Counted from the first letter of the stretch, positions 12,437-23,679 are shown. The stretch: 64,000 nucleotides of DNA from Gonatopus flavifemur (GCA_018340375.1 JAFFJZ010000009.1:14214501-14278500), one strand, 5' to 3'. Numbers and translations: made by a program. The notes: generated by a model from the letters alone, not told the origin.

Positions 12437-13439
12437 GTTAGTATATGATATAATCAGCATTTATGGTATTTTTACACCATTCAAACTACTTACAACCCTA
12501 ACAGATCCCCAATAGTTGTCTGCTTGAAATTTTCAATGAGAACGCAAAAAGTACAGGAGTTTTCAAGGAGCTCATAATAAATACAATATATTTAGGAAGA
12601 ACTCTTTTAGAATTCTTGTGCTATTTGGGAAACTATTTCGAAAAGGAATGATTGTCAGTAAGTGTTTTCAACCAGTAATTCACTATTGAACAGATACTGA
12701 TACCGATTGTACTCAAATAGCACAAGCACTTTTCAAACATTCCAAGCTTGTGCAAGCTTGTTTCAAGCAATCTAAACATGTGATCACGCATAGAATGTGC
12801 AAATAATCCACACGGTAAACAATGTTCCAAAATCACTCCCGATTATGTCAATTCATTATGACAAATGGCGTAGTACTGGCGAGGTTGTATTTGCCAAAGT
12901 TCGGTATTATCATTCCATACACAGTTGGAAATTTTGTGTTAAATTCAACACATTTCACATGTCCCAAACGGTCCACACATATTTTTGTGTCGATATTACA
13001 TAATGTGTTTGTTTTAGCTAGTAACTCAAGCTTGATGTAAATAATATAACACGAAAGGATGTTAATATAATTTTGATTAGAATTTCCGATTGTGTAAATT
13101 CAACACATAAGTACTGTCAAATGAAATCCAAAATGAGTAGTGAATCAACAGTTCACAAGTGTAATTTATGGATTTTTTTACATCAATTAAATGTGAAAAT
13201 CACACTTTTTTCGTGGTGAAATAATACATGAGAATAAATAAAAAAAAAACAGTACTTCAATGAGCGTTGAACATGGATCGTCGGGACCGAATGTTGAAAC
13301 TGTATCACTCAAGCCACTGCCGGTCCTTTGGGTGAGCGTACTTTCTTCGCATATATCAACTCGCACTCTATCTTCAAATTTACATATCTAGAAAATGAAT
13401 TCCCATTAGAATGAAAGCTAAAACCAAAATGAATGCATA
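12437..13439. other. No gene seen
   Basis: AT-rich sequence with repeated words of the GTGTAAATTCAACACA type around 12950-13210. These resemble the interior of the CACAGTAAAAA MITE copies at 49.7 and 51.0 kb, suggesting old relatives. Confidence 0.35.
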
Positions 13440-13581
13440 CCCTGCTTAAAGTGTCATATAGAATCGTATAGAATATCATAGATTATGATTCAAAAACACG
13501 ATAAGATTCACAGTTTCTATCATGTTTTTGAATCATATTTTATGATATTCTATACGATTCTATGGGACATTTTAAGCAGGG
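13440..13581. mobile_element. 142-bp palindromic MITE, CCCTGCTTAAA ends
   Basis: CCCTGCTTAAAGTGTC at the left is mirrored by GACATTTTAAGCAGGG at the right. The interior (TATAGAATCGTATAGAATATC) is also mirrored, so nearly the whole element is one hairpin. TA flanks both ends (13438-13439 and 13582-13583). Confidence 0.75.
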
Positions 13582-13599
13582 TAGTTCTTCCGACGACTA

Positions 13600-13846
13600 C
13601 ACGGAAAAAAAACATCATGGAATGATCACTAGAAAAGATAGTAAACTGGTAACAACTACGAATTTCTGTACACAGTCGTTAACAGAGGGGAGTAATGATT
13701 CCTATTTTGGTACACTATATTGTATTTTAATATTCCAAAATATGAATCATTACTCGTCTCTGTTAGCGACTGTGTGCTGAAAATTCGTAGTTGTCATCAG
13801 TTTACTATCTTTCCTACCGATCATTCCATAATTTTTTTTCTCCGTG
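13600..13846. mobile_element. CACGG(A/G)GAAAA-family MITE
   Basis: Inverted ends CACGGAAAAAAAAC and TTTTTTTTCTCCGTG flanked by TA (13598-13599, 13847-13848). Inner arms pair (ATGGAATGATC, TAGTAAACTGGTAACAACTACGAATTT against their complements), leaving a loop near 13715. Related ends occur at 19878-20143, 23382-23679 and 54446-54682. Confidence 0.7.
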
Positions 13847-13848
13847 TA

Positions 13849-14365
13849 GTAAAGTTACACATACATAGAAGTTTCATAAAAAAATAACTCCCACCACCGG
13901 CGATCCCCCCTTGGTAGTTGAGAATAACACAATTTTTATGTTCGATCTTGAGTTGAATAAAATTTGTGTCATTTTGACACTTTTTTTTACTTTTTTGAAT
14001 GATTTCACATTATAAATCAGTTGAAACCTGATTACACAAGGACTGTCTGTAGAAGTTACACGTTTTTGTGTTGAATTTTCAACAGGAAATTCATGACACA
14101 CGGATTTTTTAATACATGTACACAAAATTCTCAACTGTGTATGTACAACAGACAGCAATATGCCAGTAATGATATGACTCTGGCTGACTACAAAATCGAT
14201 AGTCGATTGATGTTGCAATTATGATCTTGGCAACTCGGCTGTTGTGGTCAGCCGGATTCGCGCCAGTATTGAGCCAGAAATGGTATTATGATTCGATATG
14301 TTCAATAGACGACATGGTACCAGTATTGGTGGGACTCTGGTTGACTACGGAATCGGTATTCGATT
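13849..14365. repeat. Imperfect ~155-bp tandem unit (GCCAGTATTG repeat)
   Basis: From about 14150 a unit with the words GATCTTGGC, TCGCGCCAGTATTGAG, TTCGATATGTTC, CCAGTATTGGTGGGACTCTGG and GACTACGGAATCGG is repeated. Another unit resumes at 18640-18800 after the composite element, which has landed between two units. A run with a GGTGGTGGGAG complement precedes it. Confidence 0.5.
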
Positions 14366-15029
14366 CCCTGGTTAAAAAATCCGATAAGATCCGATAGAAA
14401 CCGATTCAGAATTAATCGGACTGCATAGGATCAATCGGAACAGTTCAATCCCCGATTCGAAATCAATAAGAGTTTATCGGAATCTCTTTTCTATAGGTTT
14501 CAATCGGGGATTCACCAATTTAAAAATCCGCATTTGATGGGAATTAATCAGACTTCACATAATCTATTGGTCTGTATAAGAGATATCTGATTGGATGATT
14601 GAAATTTTCTCCATTCCATCAGGCAAACGGTTTTTATCGGAAGTTGCCACAATTTCAATCTATTGGAACTGATGGGAAAATTTGTGAAATTGAATGATGA
14701 ATGGGTTTCTTATGGGAGATTCCTGACTGCATTCAAGGATGTATCGATTTCATTGATCAATGGGTTCTAATTGGATTATTTCAACATTCAAATTTATTGG
14801 AAATAATAGGCAAGTTTATAGATTCTAAAGTCCTATAGGTATGTACCGGCAATAACCGATTCAGTCTTGAAATTTCTTTCATTGCATCAGATCATTGGTT
14901 TTTATCGGAATCCCTGGTGACCTCGATGTATTGGAACTAATGGGAAAGTTGCTGGAATAGGAAACTATAATCATAGGATACCAAGAGAATCCAATTAGAA
15001 AATATTCCATTGGTATCAATCGGAATTTT

Positions 15030-16020
15030 TATCAGTGATGGAATATCCATTGGATCCGATTCAAAAATATGTTACTGATACCAATTATAATTGTAATGAT
15101 TAATAAAATGCCGATTGAATCAAATTAAAAGATATTATGTCCGTACGAATTGGAAATATTTATTATTGATAAAATACCTATTGGATGTCATTGAAAAATA
15201 TTTGACTGGTATCAATTAGAATCTTCATGATTAATAACATACCGATTGAATCCAATTGGAAAATATTGTATTGGCATCAATCAGAATTTTCATTGGTCAT
15301 AAAATACCAAGTGAATGCAATTACACAATATTTCATTGATATCAATCGGAATAATTATTATTGATAAAATATCAATTGGATCCCATTGAAAAATATTTTA
15401 TTGGTATCCATCAGAATTTTTTATCAATCATAAAATACCCATTGAATCTAATGAGAAAATATTTTCTTGGTATCAATTGGAATTTTTATGATTAATGACA
15501 TACCCATTGAATTCTATTGAAAAATATTTCACTGATATCAATTAGAATTTCAATGATCAATAAAATACCTATTTAATCAAATGACAAATATTTTCTTGGT
15601 ATCAATAGGAATTCTTATTATTGATAAAATACCTATTGGATGCCATTGAAAAATATTTGACTGGTATCAATTAGAATCTTCATAATTAATAACATACCTA
15701 TTCAATCCAATTGAAAAATATTGTATTGGCGTCAATCGGAATTTTCATTGATCATAAAATACCAAGTGAATCCAATTACACAATATTTCATTGATATCAA
15801 TCGGAATTCTTATTATTAATAAAATACCTATCGGATCCCATTGGAAAATATTTGACTCGTATCAATTAGAATTTTCATAATTGATAAAATACCGATTGAA
15901 TCCAATTGAAAAATATTGTATTGATATCAATCGGAATTTTTCATCCATCATAAAATACCGATTGAATCCAATTGGAAAATATTCTCTTGGTCTTCATTGG
16001 GATTTTTATTATTAATGAAC
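15030..16020. repeat. ~66-bp diverged tandem array
   Basis: A unit built on ATAAAATACC(T/G)ATTGGATCCAATTGAAAAATATTTNATTGG-type words recurs about 14 times at roughly 60-70 bp spacing (for example near 15171, 15239, 15302, 15368, 15435, 15499, 15563, 15630, 15697, 15765, 15828, 15889, 15955). The copies are diverged, so the array is old. It lies inside the CCCTGG-ended element. Confidence 0.7.
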
Positions 16021-16146
16021 TCCCATGCTCTCATTAAGACCGATACAATCCCTCATATGTCCAATGGACTATTACCAATTGAATCTTATTACTATAGGAC
16101 ACCCATCCCTGACATAAGACAGTCATTTAGTTCACATTGATAGGAA

Positions 16147-16243
16147 GCGAACCACGGCATCGAGCGAGCGGGTGTTCCAGATCGATCTTCTAGGTTAAGC
16201 AACGACAACTGCGGTACAAGGTGGATGGGTGATCACCATGTTA
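16147..16243 (+). ncRNA. 5S rRNA-derived segment (pseudogene or SINE3-like head)
   Basis: The words AACCACGGCATCGAG, CAGATCGATC, TAGGTTAAGCAACG and GTGGATGGGTGATCACC follow the order of animal 5S rRNA, covering the region around box A (GTTAAGCAACG), the intermediate element and the GGATGGGTGACC block. The 5' part and the distal stem are diverged, so it is not a functional 5S gene. Its location inside a transposable element suggests capture or a 5S-type SINE head. Confidence 0.6.
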
Positions 16244-16350
16244 ATAACACATAAATGATCGTTTGAATTTATTTCAGCAATAATTTGTCATATGTGATGA
16301 TTGAATAAATGATATATGTGTCTGTTTAATTGATATAAAATGCGCGTATA

Positions 16351-18382
16351 CAGGGTGGGGCATTTAAAGTGTCGCGGGCGTTTTTTCCAAAAATAAAATG
16401 AGATACGAGAAAATTTTTCGGACAAAAATTGTAGGGTATCGAGGGGGACATCCGATGGTGGCCTTGGCTTTGACCTCAAATCTCATCTTCAAGGGCATTC
16501 TGAGGTCAACTCTTGTTTTTTAAATAGCATCTCATATTTTTTACTGCAGATTTGGATTCTAGGTCAAAAACCGAGAAACTTTTGTCTGAACCATTTTCCT
16601 GAAATCCGCAAAGATGGCGCTCTAATCGATATTGTTCCATACTGAATCTGACATTAGAATAACTCGAAAACGAAGGGTCTTGGAGGAGAATGTTTCGGAC
16701 AAAAGTTGTCTGATTCCAAGGGGGACCCCTTGAACTGAAACGGAGGTGATGGGGTATAACAGACAAAACACAACACATTTCAATCGTCTACATCACTTGG
16801 ATAATTTTAATGCAGTAGATGCTAAAAATGATGGCCTTCAACTTCAATGCACATTTCAAAACGTTTTACAAAAGATTGCTGAACTCGTGCTAAAATATCT
16901 TCATCGATGCTCGCGCATGCATTGATGATTCGTCGACGCATATTCTCAGGTGTAGTCGGTGCTTGTTGATAAACTGTATCTTTCATGTATCCCCATAAAA
17001 AAAAATCTGGAGAAGTAAGATCCGGAGAACGGGCAGGCCAATGAACTGGTCCACGACGTCCTATCCATCGTCCAGGATAATCTCTGTCCAATATTTCTCG
17101 AGCTGTGACTGCATAATGGGATGGACAACCATCGTGCTGATACCACATATTCAATCGTTCCTGAATAGGTATGTCTTCAAGTAATGTTGGAAGTACTTGA
17201 TCTAAGAAATGTCTGTACTTCTCTCCATTTAGCGTATCTGCAATGAAGTACGGTCCAATTACTCGAGATCGAAAAATACCACACCAAACATTCACAGCCC
17301 ATTGTCTTTGATGCTCTACTTGACGTAACCATCTTGGATTTTCTGTCGCCCAGTAATGCATATTATGTCGATTTACTTGACCATGATTGGTGAACGTCGA
17401 CTCATCAGAAAATAATATGTTGATGAAGTTGTTATTGTGCATTTGCGCTAGACCCCATCGACAAAACTGTACACGATTTTCGAAATCATCACCGTGAAGG
17501 TCTTGATGCAAACAAATGTGATACGGATGGAATTTGTGACGTTTCAGTATTCGAAGAACACTTCTTCGAGAAATTCCCGAATGGAGTTCAATTTCACGAG
17601 AGCTCACGTGTGGATTATTGGCTACTGCAGCTAGTACATTAACTTCCGCATTTTCTCCGCTAACAGTTTTCATTCGATGTCGTTTTTCCCTTGTAACACT
17701 TCCCGTTTCTGAGAATAATTTTGTAATGCGTTGAAAATACCTAATGGATGGCGTTGTTCTTTCAGGAAATCGTTCTGCATACAAGTCATATGCTTGTCTG
17801 GGGTTCTTATGCACTTCACCGTAAATGTGGATCATATCGATCTTTTCAGAAACCGTGTATCGGATATCCATGATTTTCAATTTGTCATAAACCAAGTAAT
17901 AATCAAATGTAACTGACAAACTGACTTTCAAAATCGTGAATTTTCACTGAACCCCGTTGTTTGTTTACATCGCGTGAGCTCTGAATGGTGGTAATGTAGA
18001 CGATTGGAATGTGTTGTGTATTGACAACTTTTGTACGAAACATTCTTTTGCAAGACCCTTCGTTTTCGAGTTATTCGAATGTCAGATTCAAAATGGAACA
18101 ATATCGATTGGAGCGCCATTTTTGCGGATTTCAGGAAAATGGTTCAGACAAAAGTTTCTTGGTTTTTGACCTAGAATCTAAATCTGCAGTAAAAAATATG
18201 AGATGCTATTTAAAAAACAAGAGTTGATCTCAGAATGCCCTTGAAGATGAGATTTGAGGTCAAAGCCAAGGCCACCATCGGATGTCCCCCTCGGTACCCT
18301 ACAACTTTTGTCCGAAAAATTTTCTCGTATCTCACTTTATTTTTGGAAAAAACGCCCGCGACACTTTAAATGCCCCACCCTG
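16351..18382 (-). mobile_element. Tc1/mariner-like DD41D transposon, copy 1 (2032 bp, potentially intact)
   Basis: The element is delimited by CAGGGTGGGGCATTTAAAG and its complement, with TA at 16349-16350 and 18383-18384. The inverted repeats are unusually long: about 360 bp (16351-16711 against 18026-18382). They resume after a ~50-bp asymmetric block up to the coding region (CAACACATTTCAATCGTCTACATCAC against its complement). A single uninterrupted transposase ORF is carried on the minus strand. A near-identical copy of the same length lies at 32554-34585. Confidence 0.9.
16822..17931 (-). CDS. DD41D mariner-like transposase (intact, 369 aa)
   Basis: This is a cut-and-paste transposase acting in the nucleus on the flanking TIRs with TA target specificity. 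The N-terminal part (about residues 21-135) holds helix-turn-helix segments (SIRYFQRITKLF; SSREIELHSGISRRSVLRIL). The catalytic acids are D176 (FSDES), D267 (YQHDGCPSH) and D309 (SPDLTSPDFFLWG), with 41 residues between the second and third. That spacing is the DD41D signature reported for the rosa-type branch; the branch name is tentative. The frame ends in EVEGHHF and a TAG. The first ATG gives MKVSLSV; an alternative start at M21 (MDIRYTV) is equally plausible. There is no internal stop, unlike the second copy. Confidence 0.9.
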   Translation of the reverse strand: MKVSLSVTFDYYLVYDKLKIMDIRYTVSEKIDMIHIYGEVHKNPRQAYDLYAERFPERTTPSIRYFQRITKLFSETGSVTREKRHRMKTVSGENAEVNVLAAVANNPHVSSREIELHSGISRRSVLRILKRHKFHPYHICLHQDLHGDDFENRVQFCRWGLAQMHNNNFINILFSDESTFTNHGQVNRHNMHYWATENPRWLRQVEHQRQWAVNVWCGIFRSRVIGPYFIADTLNGEKYRHFLDQVLPTLLEDIPIQERLNMWYQHDGCPSHYAVTAREILDRDYPGRWIGRRGPVHWPARSPDLTSPDFFLWGYMKDTVYQQAPTTPENMRRRIINACASIDEDILARVQQSFVKRFEMCIEVEGHHF

Positions 18383-18639
18383 TATAATGTATATAAACCG
18401 TTCGTTGGTTGGGTTAACAACCAATAAAATTCAATAAGAAAACCGCGATGCAGGAATCAATTCATCCCGATAAGTTTTTTTTATCGGATTTAATCGGATT
18501 TTTTCACCAGGGAAAATGCCGATTAAATCCAGTTGAAAATTATTTTATTGGTATCAATGGGAAATTTCCGATGCAGAAACTCAATCCATTCCGATGAAAT
18601 GTTTTCTTTATCGGATTCAATCGGATTTTTTAACCAGGG

Positions 18640-19450
18640 TTGACATTAAAATCACGATCTTGGCTACTTGATTTTTGTAGTGAGCCGGAGTCGCGCCAGT
18701 ATCAAGACAGAGTTGGTATGATTATTCAATACGTTCGATAGAGAACAATGAACCAGTATTGGTAGAATTTTGTTTCTCTACGGAGTCTATGGTAAATTGC
18801 GTGACTTCAAGGGAATTGGTGCAATAAATGGGAATTTAAGTGGTCCGTTGTCAACTCGGAGATTAGCTGATGTGATAGAGACTCTGTTTCTCACTCGCAG
18901 GTCTCGGGTTCAATCCTTGCCCAGTGAACTTTCATGAAACCACTTCCAAAGCGTCTTTCTCAGATAACGGTGATGAGACAAATAGATTCACAAAGTATTG
19001 AAAGTTCAAATTCAATGTATTTTTTTTTCACTTGAAATATAACTCCGGGGATCTCTAATTACCAGCACTGTGCCAGTACTGGGTCGGGTCTGAATTCCTA
19101 TATAGGATGTATTATTTTGACCCTCTACCACTTCTCATCCAGGTGTGGTAGAACAACTGGTTCTAATGCCATGCCAGAGTTCCATCATAGTAGGCACACA
19201 CCAAATATCGCTACCAACGTGGTGGTAAATGTTTTACTGGCCCTTATGTAAAATGATGTTATCATTCCGACTCCTTGCCAGTACCGTCCAAACCACTGGC
19301 CCCATAAGGGCAAGGTTGGATTTGCTAGTACTAGCAACTCTGGCAACAGTACCGCGCCAGTAGCGGCCCGTGTGTACATTTCCACATGGATAAGGTAGGT
19401 AAGTGCGATGATTGTTCGAACCCCTTGCAGGTAGGAATACATTTCCCAAG
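18640..19450. repeat. Resumed ~155-bp unit and GCCAGTACT-rich sequence
   Basis: 18640-18800 repeats the unit seen at 14209-14365 (GATCTTGGC, AGTCGCGCCAGTATCAAG, CCAGTATTGGTAGAA). From about 19060 to 19330 related words (TGCCAGTACTGGG, CGGTACTGGC) recur, probably diverged copies. No gene is supported. Confidence 0.4.
18858..18928 (+). ncRNA. tRNA-like pol III promoter segment (SINE head candidate)
   Basis: A TTAGCTGATGTGATAGAG stretch resembling a box A region is followed at tRNA-like spacing by GGTCTCGGGTTCAATCCTTG, a good box B. The acceptor stem does not pair convincingly, so this is a tRNA-derived repeat or pseudogene rather than a tRNA gene. Confidence 0.4.
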
Positions 19451-19877
19451 TCATGTGCGGAAGTAGAGATACAGATGTTGAAGATTCCACGGAATCTTCT
19501 GAATGTTTGAATGAGTTCGGAATAATTTTTTTTTATTGTTGTTCCCTGTGGGAAAATTCAAAAGAAAAAACAATTCTGGAAAAAATCGGATTGGAATGGA
19601 TAGATTTTTTTCCAGCAGAATCATGCAGAAACGGATAGAAATGGATGGAACTCATCAAGGTGATATCGTAAAGCACCGGATACAAATGGATACGATTCAT
19701 ATTCAGGCGCCGAATGGAATATGGATACATTCGAATACGATTGCCACGGGGCCCAATAATCCACTATCCATATTGTGGATTAAAATTGATGAAACTTTTA
19801 TGCGTTCTGCGGATGACACTGTATCCCGAAAAAAATGGATCAGAAATAGGATTCAAACGGATGCACGTCAAAATCTA

Positions 19878-20143
19878 CACGGAGAAAAAGGTATCTTAAA
19901 AAGTATCATAATTCATGGATTTTCTGCGCTGGTCTGACCGAGTCTAAATATTTACCTGAAAAAACTTCTAAAAGTACCATAATGTCTTGGACTTTTATAC
20001 GGAAAGTACCATACTTATTTCAAAAAGTCCAAGAAATTATGGTACTTTGACAGATTCATGCAAGTGAATATTCCGACTCGGGTCAGACCAGCGCTGAAAA
20101 TCCATAAATTATGGTATTTTTCAAGATATCTGTTTTCTCAGTG
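19878..20143. mobile_element. CACGGAGAAAAA-family MITE
   Basis: The inverted ends CACGGAGAAAAAGGTATC and the mirrored GATATCTGTTTTCTCAGTG are flanked by TA. Inner arms include ATGGATTTTCTGCGCTGGTC against its complement (GACCAGCGCTGAAAATCCAT) and AGTACCATAATGTCTTGGAC against GTCCAAGAAATTATGGTACT. No coding capacity. Confidence 0.7.
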
Positions 20144-20399
20144 TATCCATTTCTATCCGATTTTTCCAGCAGGGAATGGATTCAAAATACGGGTATAAAG
20201 AAAGTCCCTTCGACATCAAAATTATACTCGGATCATTTTGAATCGAAATATTTGTTGAATACTTCAACGAATGTTACTCTTGCACCAGGAAGCGTTCCCA
20301 TACTATTTCATACTTACAAATTGGCCTGTTTTTACTGTATGATGAGTCGAAATGAGAATGCAGCTTTGAAGTTCCATCATCATCATGAAGTAATCAGCC

Positions 20400-21480
20400 T
20401 TATGACTGGTTTGATGAAATCCTCCAACCCTGTCTATTATCCGCTAACCGCTTAACTTCTGCATATCTACGACAGCCCTTGTCCAGTGATGCCAGCATTT
20501 GGTCGACCGAGTTGATTTTCCCTCTCCATCACATCTGTCTGTATAGAAATTCCACACACACAATCAAACCTCCGACAACAGAAATTCGATTGTATAGAGC
20601 GTGATGGAGGGGGAAAATCGACTCGGTCGACCAAATGCTGGCATCACTGCCCTTATCTTGTATAATTTGCTTTATATAACTTAATCTAGGTCTATCTCTT
20701 TGAGTTTTACCGTTCATTTTTCCTTCCAATATTGTTTTGAATAGGCTATCATACCTTAATGTGTGTCCTATCAGATTACTTCTTCTTCTCACGACCTGTC
20801 TCAAGAGACTTCTTTTTTCATTCACCTTGTCAAGTACTTCTTCATTTCTTACTTTCTCTATCCACTTTATTCTAAGCATCTTTCTATAACACCACATTTC
20901 AAAAGCTTCAAGTCTTCGTTGGTCCGTTTTTCCAATTGTCCAAGTTTTGCAACCATACAATGCCGTGCTCCAAACGTAACTCTTCAAGAATTTCTTCCTT
21001 ACTGCTAAGCTAATATTCTTCGAACATAGTAACTGTTTCTTTTGGTGGAAAGCCTGTTTCCCTTGTGCTATTCTTGCTTTTATATCTCTCTCGCTTTTAC
21101 CGTTTTCTGTAATTATGCTTCCTAGATATTTAAATTCCTTGACTTGCTGAATTGTCTCTGCATCTATTTTGATTTTCGTTCTTCTTGATGTTTTCGCTGT
21201 TGTACAAATCATGAATTTTGTTTTGTCGTTATTTATATTCATACAATATTTGTCTTGTAATATTTTTTTCATAGTTTTGAGAGTATTTTCTAACTCAGCA
21301 CCACTCGTAGCTAATATAGCTATGTCATCCGCAAATCTCAATATGCTTACATTTTCACCTTGAATCTGTAATTTCAATGGCACTTGCTCCTTCACTTCGT
21401 TCATTGCTTCTTCTATATACAAATTGAAAATTAGTAGCGATAGTGAGTGAAGTTCCATAAGTACGTAATAAAATTTTGAT
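20400..21480 (-). pseudogene. Non-LTR retrotransposon reverse transcriptase, C-terminal fragment
   Basis: Reading right to left, the frame begins near LIFNLYIEEAMNEVKEQ and shows the RT palm box RFADDIAIL, then YLGSIITENGKSERDIKARI, WSTALYGCKTW and RSNLIGHTLRYD. This order is typical of the C-terminal half of an insect LINE RT. The frame is interrupted near IIQDKG by a 166-bp MITE (20484-20649) and resumes beyond it (CRRYAEVKRLADNRQGW…SNQS) to a stop at 20400-20402. The N-terminal RT and endonuclease are absent (5' truncation). The exact LINE clade is not assigned. Confidence 0.85.
20476..20657. mobile_element. 166-bp hAT-like MITE inside the LINE fragment
   Basis: Ends CAGTGATGCCAGCATTTGG and its complement bound 20484-20649. 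The flanking 8-bp words CCCTTGTC and CCCTTATC differ at one base and are read as a target duplication. Excision of the element plus one duplication restores the LINE reading frame. The terminus is the same as that of the 4.08 kb palindrome at 48396-52473, so this is a small relative of that family. Confidence 0.8.
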
Positions 21481-23014
21481 ACAATTAAAAGATTACACAG
21501 TATATGAATATAAAGCATGTTATCCCATATAATTGTGAAATTTTATGTGTCAAATTTCTATGTTAATTGTAAGGAATTCTCAGTTTTTATAGGGAATGCC
21601 ATAAGTTCAGCGTAAGTAATTTTTATCCTTACATTGGATGTAATAAAACCTTAGGAAATGTTTTTTTGTAATACAGTGTATGATGAGAGTTGAAGAATGA
21701 ACACTGCAAACAGAATTGAAATTGTTTCCTTCGTGAGCAGGTTCCCATTTACAAAGAAAGAAGTGCTGGAGAGATGGGTCAACAGTGTGCCTTTGCCGAA
21801 TTACATACCATCTGCCAGAAGTATTCTTTGTTCACGTCATTTTGAGAAATCATGTTATTACCCAGGGGGTAAATTAAACCCGTGCGCAGTTCCGAGCATA
21901 TTTCCTGTAATGAATAATGAAGGTATAATGAAAACAAGCAATGAATACTTCTTATTATCTTTTACTTTTTCACGAATGAGACATTCAAATGTGGTAAAAA
22001 ACGGATTGTTATTACGTATAAAATTCGCAAAGTGTTGAATGAACTTTTGCTCATGAAGTTGATTTTTTTCTCTTGCTGAATCTGAAAACTAAATATGGAC
22101 GGCCGAAAGAGAATTCTTACATAAATCAATTTAACAAAAGGTTTTACAAATTAAGTACATCAAGTTGATGTATTGTAATGGGTAGACATCGGATTATATG
22201 CAAAATAATCATTTTCATATGCATGTTTTTCCATTCTTAATGAACCGATTCAGTTCCAATTGAATTTCCATATTTATTTTCATGTAATTTGGTCATTAGT
22301 CATTGATGAAACGAAATGGTTCAGTTCAAACAGAAAAAATGCATGCGAAAATATTGATTTTGCATATAACCCGATGTCTAGTGATGAGTGTAGTCCAAAA
22401 TAATGTAGGCTAATCAAATCTTCATTTCTATAATTTTTATTGAAATTTGAGTTTTGTTCGATGCGTCGTAATTTTTGCTGATTTTTTACTTTTTTAACTC
22501 TGACTATGACCAATTATCGATGCTCTTCTAATATTCAATGCTCACCTAGATAACATACAAGAATTTCAAATGAATTCCAATAGAATAACTTTTGCTGAAC
22601 TTTCAAAATATGAAAAACTCTTAAAGAGTTCCAAACAGAATTCGATGCTTCAGGAATTTACGTGTCCTTTTCAAATTGTTCAAGATTTCTCACAGAATAT
22701 TAGAAGAACTCGTGAATGTCTGATGAATCGAATTTTTTTTGGAATTCTTTGGAGCCTTCTGAAGAAGCTGATCAGACCAGATGATCAGCTACTTCTCCTC
22801 CTAAGGCTCCTTTGAGACCCTGGTGAAAATGGAAACTGAAATGAAGCGCAGACGAAAAGTATGGTGGAGCGTAACAGAAACATTAATGAAAAGTGAACAA
22901 AGAGTAAATGGAACGGTTTCGAAGAGCACTTGAAGCGAAGTTTGGAACAAAGAAAGCGTATAGAAAACAACGCTCTGGGAAAAGTATGAATAATATAAGA
23001 GAATAAAAATTTTA

Positions 23015-23092
23015 ACCACTTGGCGAGATTCGAACCCATGATTTTCATCATTGCAATCCAGCGTCTTACCTATTCACCCATGGAATGCTACG
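23015..23092 (-). ncRNA. tRNA-like segment (SINE head or tRNA pseudogene)
   Basis: On the minus strand TGGGTGAATAGGTAAGACGC serves as a box A region, followed after about 20 bases by CATGGGTTCGAATCTCGCC, an excellent box B and T-arm. The 3' part (CGCCAAGTGG) has no paired 5' acceptor strand. Located in the long intron of the decayed THAP gene. Confidence 0.5.
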
Positions 23093-23381
23093 ATTCCTGA
23101 CAGTTTAAAACCGATACTCAAAGTCTGTATGAAATGATTCGCATTGCCTTTCATGGAACGTAACAGTACTCTTCCCAAAATGGCATTGAACGTTTATGAA
23201 GGGTATTGATAACGTATAATTTCAGTACTCTACAACAAGCAATTATTATACGCTTCGGCAAGAGAAAATTGGAACCTTTTTACTTTTCGTCTCAGCTTCG
23301 AATGCGCTTACTACGAGCGTATATTTTCACCAGGGGACTTCTTTGTATTCTAAAAGAGTTGAACGAGAATTTTTGTTTCAG

Positions 23382-23679
23382 TACACGGAGAGAATTTTGT
23401 AGCATAGATTAGTACAATTATTTTGTAATGCTGGACTTTACTGACACTTTGACTAAAATCACTGAACGTTTATTCAGAAATGCTTCGCATGCATCCCTTT
23501 TTACGATTGAGACATTGTAACCTCCATTTGTTTTGTTTCCAATTTCACTATAATCTATCGTAATTTAAATCATTATTATCGCAATGTTCCTCGTAATGTC
23601 AGTATGGTCCAACTTTACAAAAACATAGTAATATTGAACACATTTTTTATGCAATGTATATTACAAAATTTTCTCCGTG
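23382..23679. mobile_element. CACGGAGAGAA-family MITE
   Basis: Inverted ends CACGGAGAGAATTTTGTA and TACAAAATTTTCTCCGTG with TA on each side. The interior is non-coding. Member of the same end family as 13600-13846 and 19878-20143. Confidence 0.65.

Larger units (their letters stand above)
14366..18639. mobile_element. Composite element with CCCTGGTTAAAAAATCCGAT inverted ends
   Basis: The left terminus CCCTGGTTAAAAAATCCGAT is mirrored at 18620-18639 by ATCGGATTTTTTAACCAGGG. The flanks are TT on both sides, and they re-join into the tandem GCCAGTATTG unit, so a 2-bp duplication is likely. The interior contains a ~66-bp tandem array, a 5S-like segment and the DD41D transposon as a later insertion. 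Without that insertion the element is about 2.24 kb and non-coding. An internal TTTTTTCACCAGGG near 18500-18515 suggests a second related terminus. The superfamily is unassigned. Confidence 0.6.

Noticed and set aside
16147..16243. Functional 5S rRNA gene
   Set aside because: The 5' stem and several invariant positions are changed and the 3' strand does not pair with the 5' end; only the promoter-like centre is preserved.
16506..18227. 72-90 codon ORFs inside the TIRs of the DD41D elements
   Set aside because: Both lie in the inverted repeats and are translations of the mirrored sequence, not separate genes.
19536..19937. 133-codon ORF
   Set aside because: It runs into the CACGGAG MITE, overlaps ORFs in two other frames and shows no domain or splice context.
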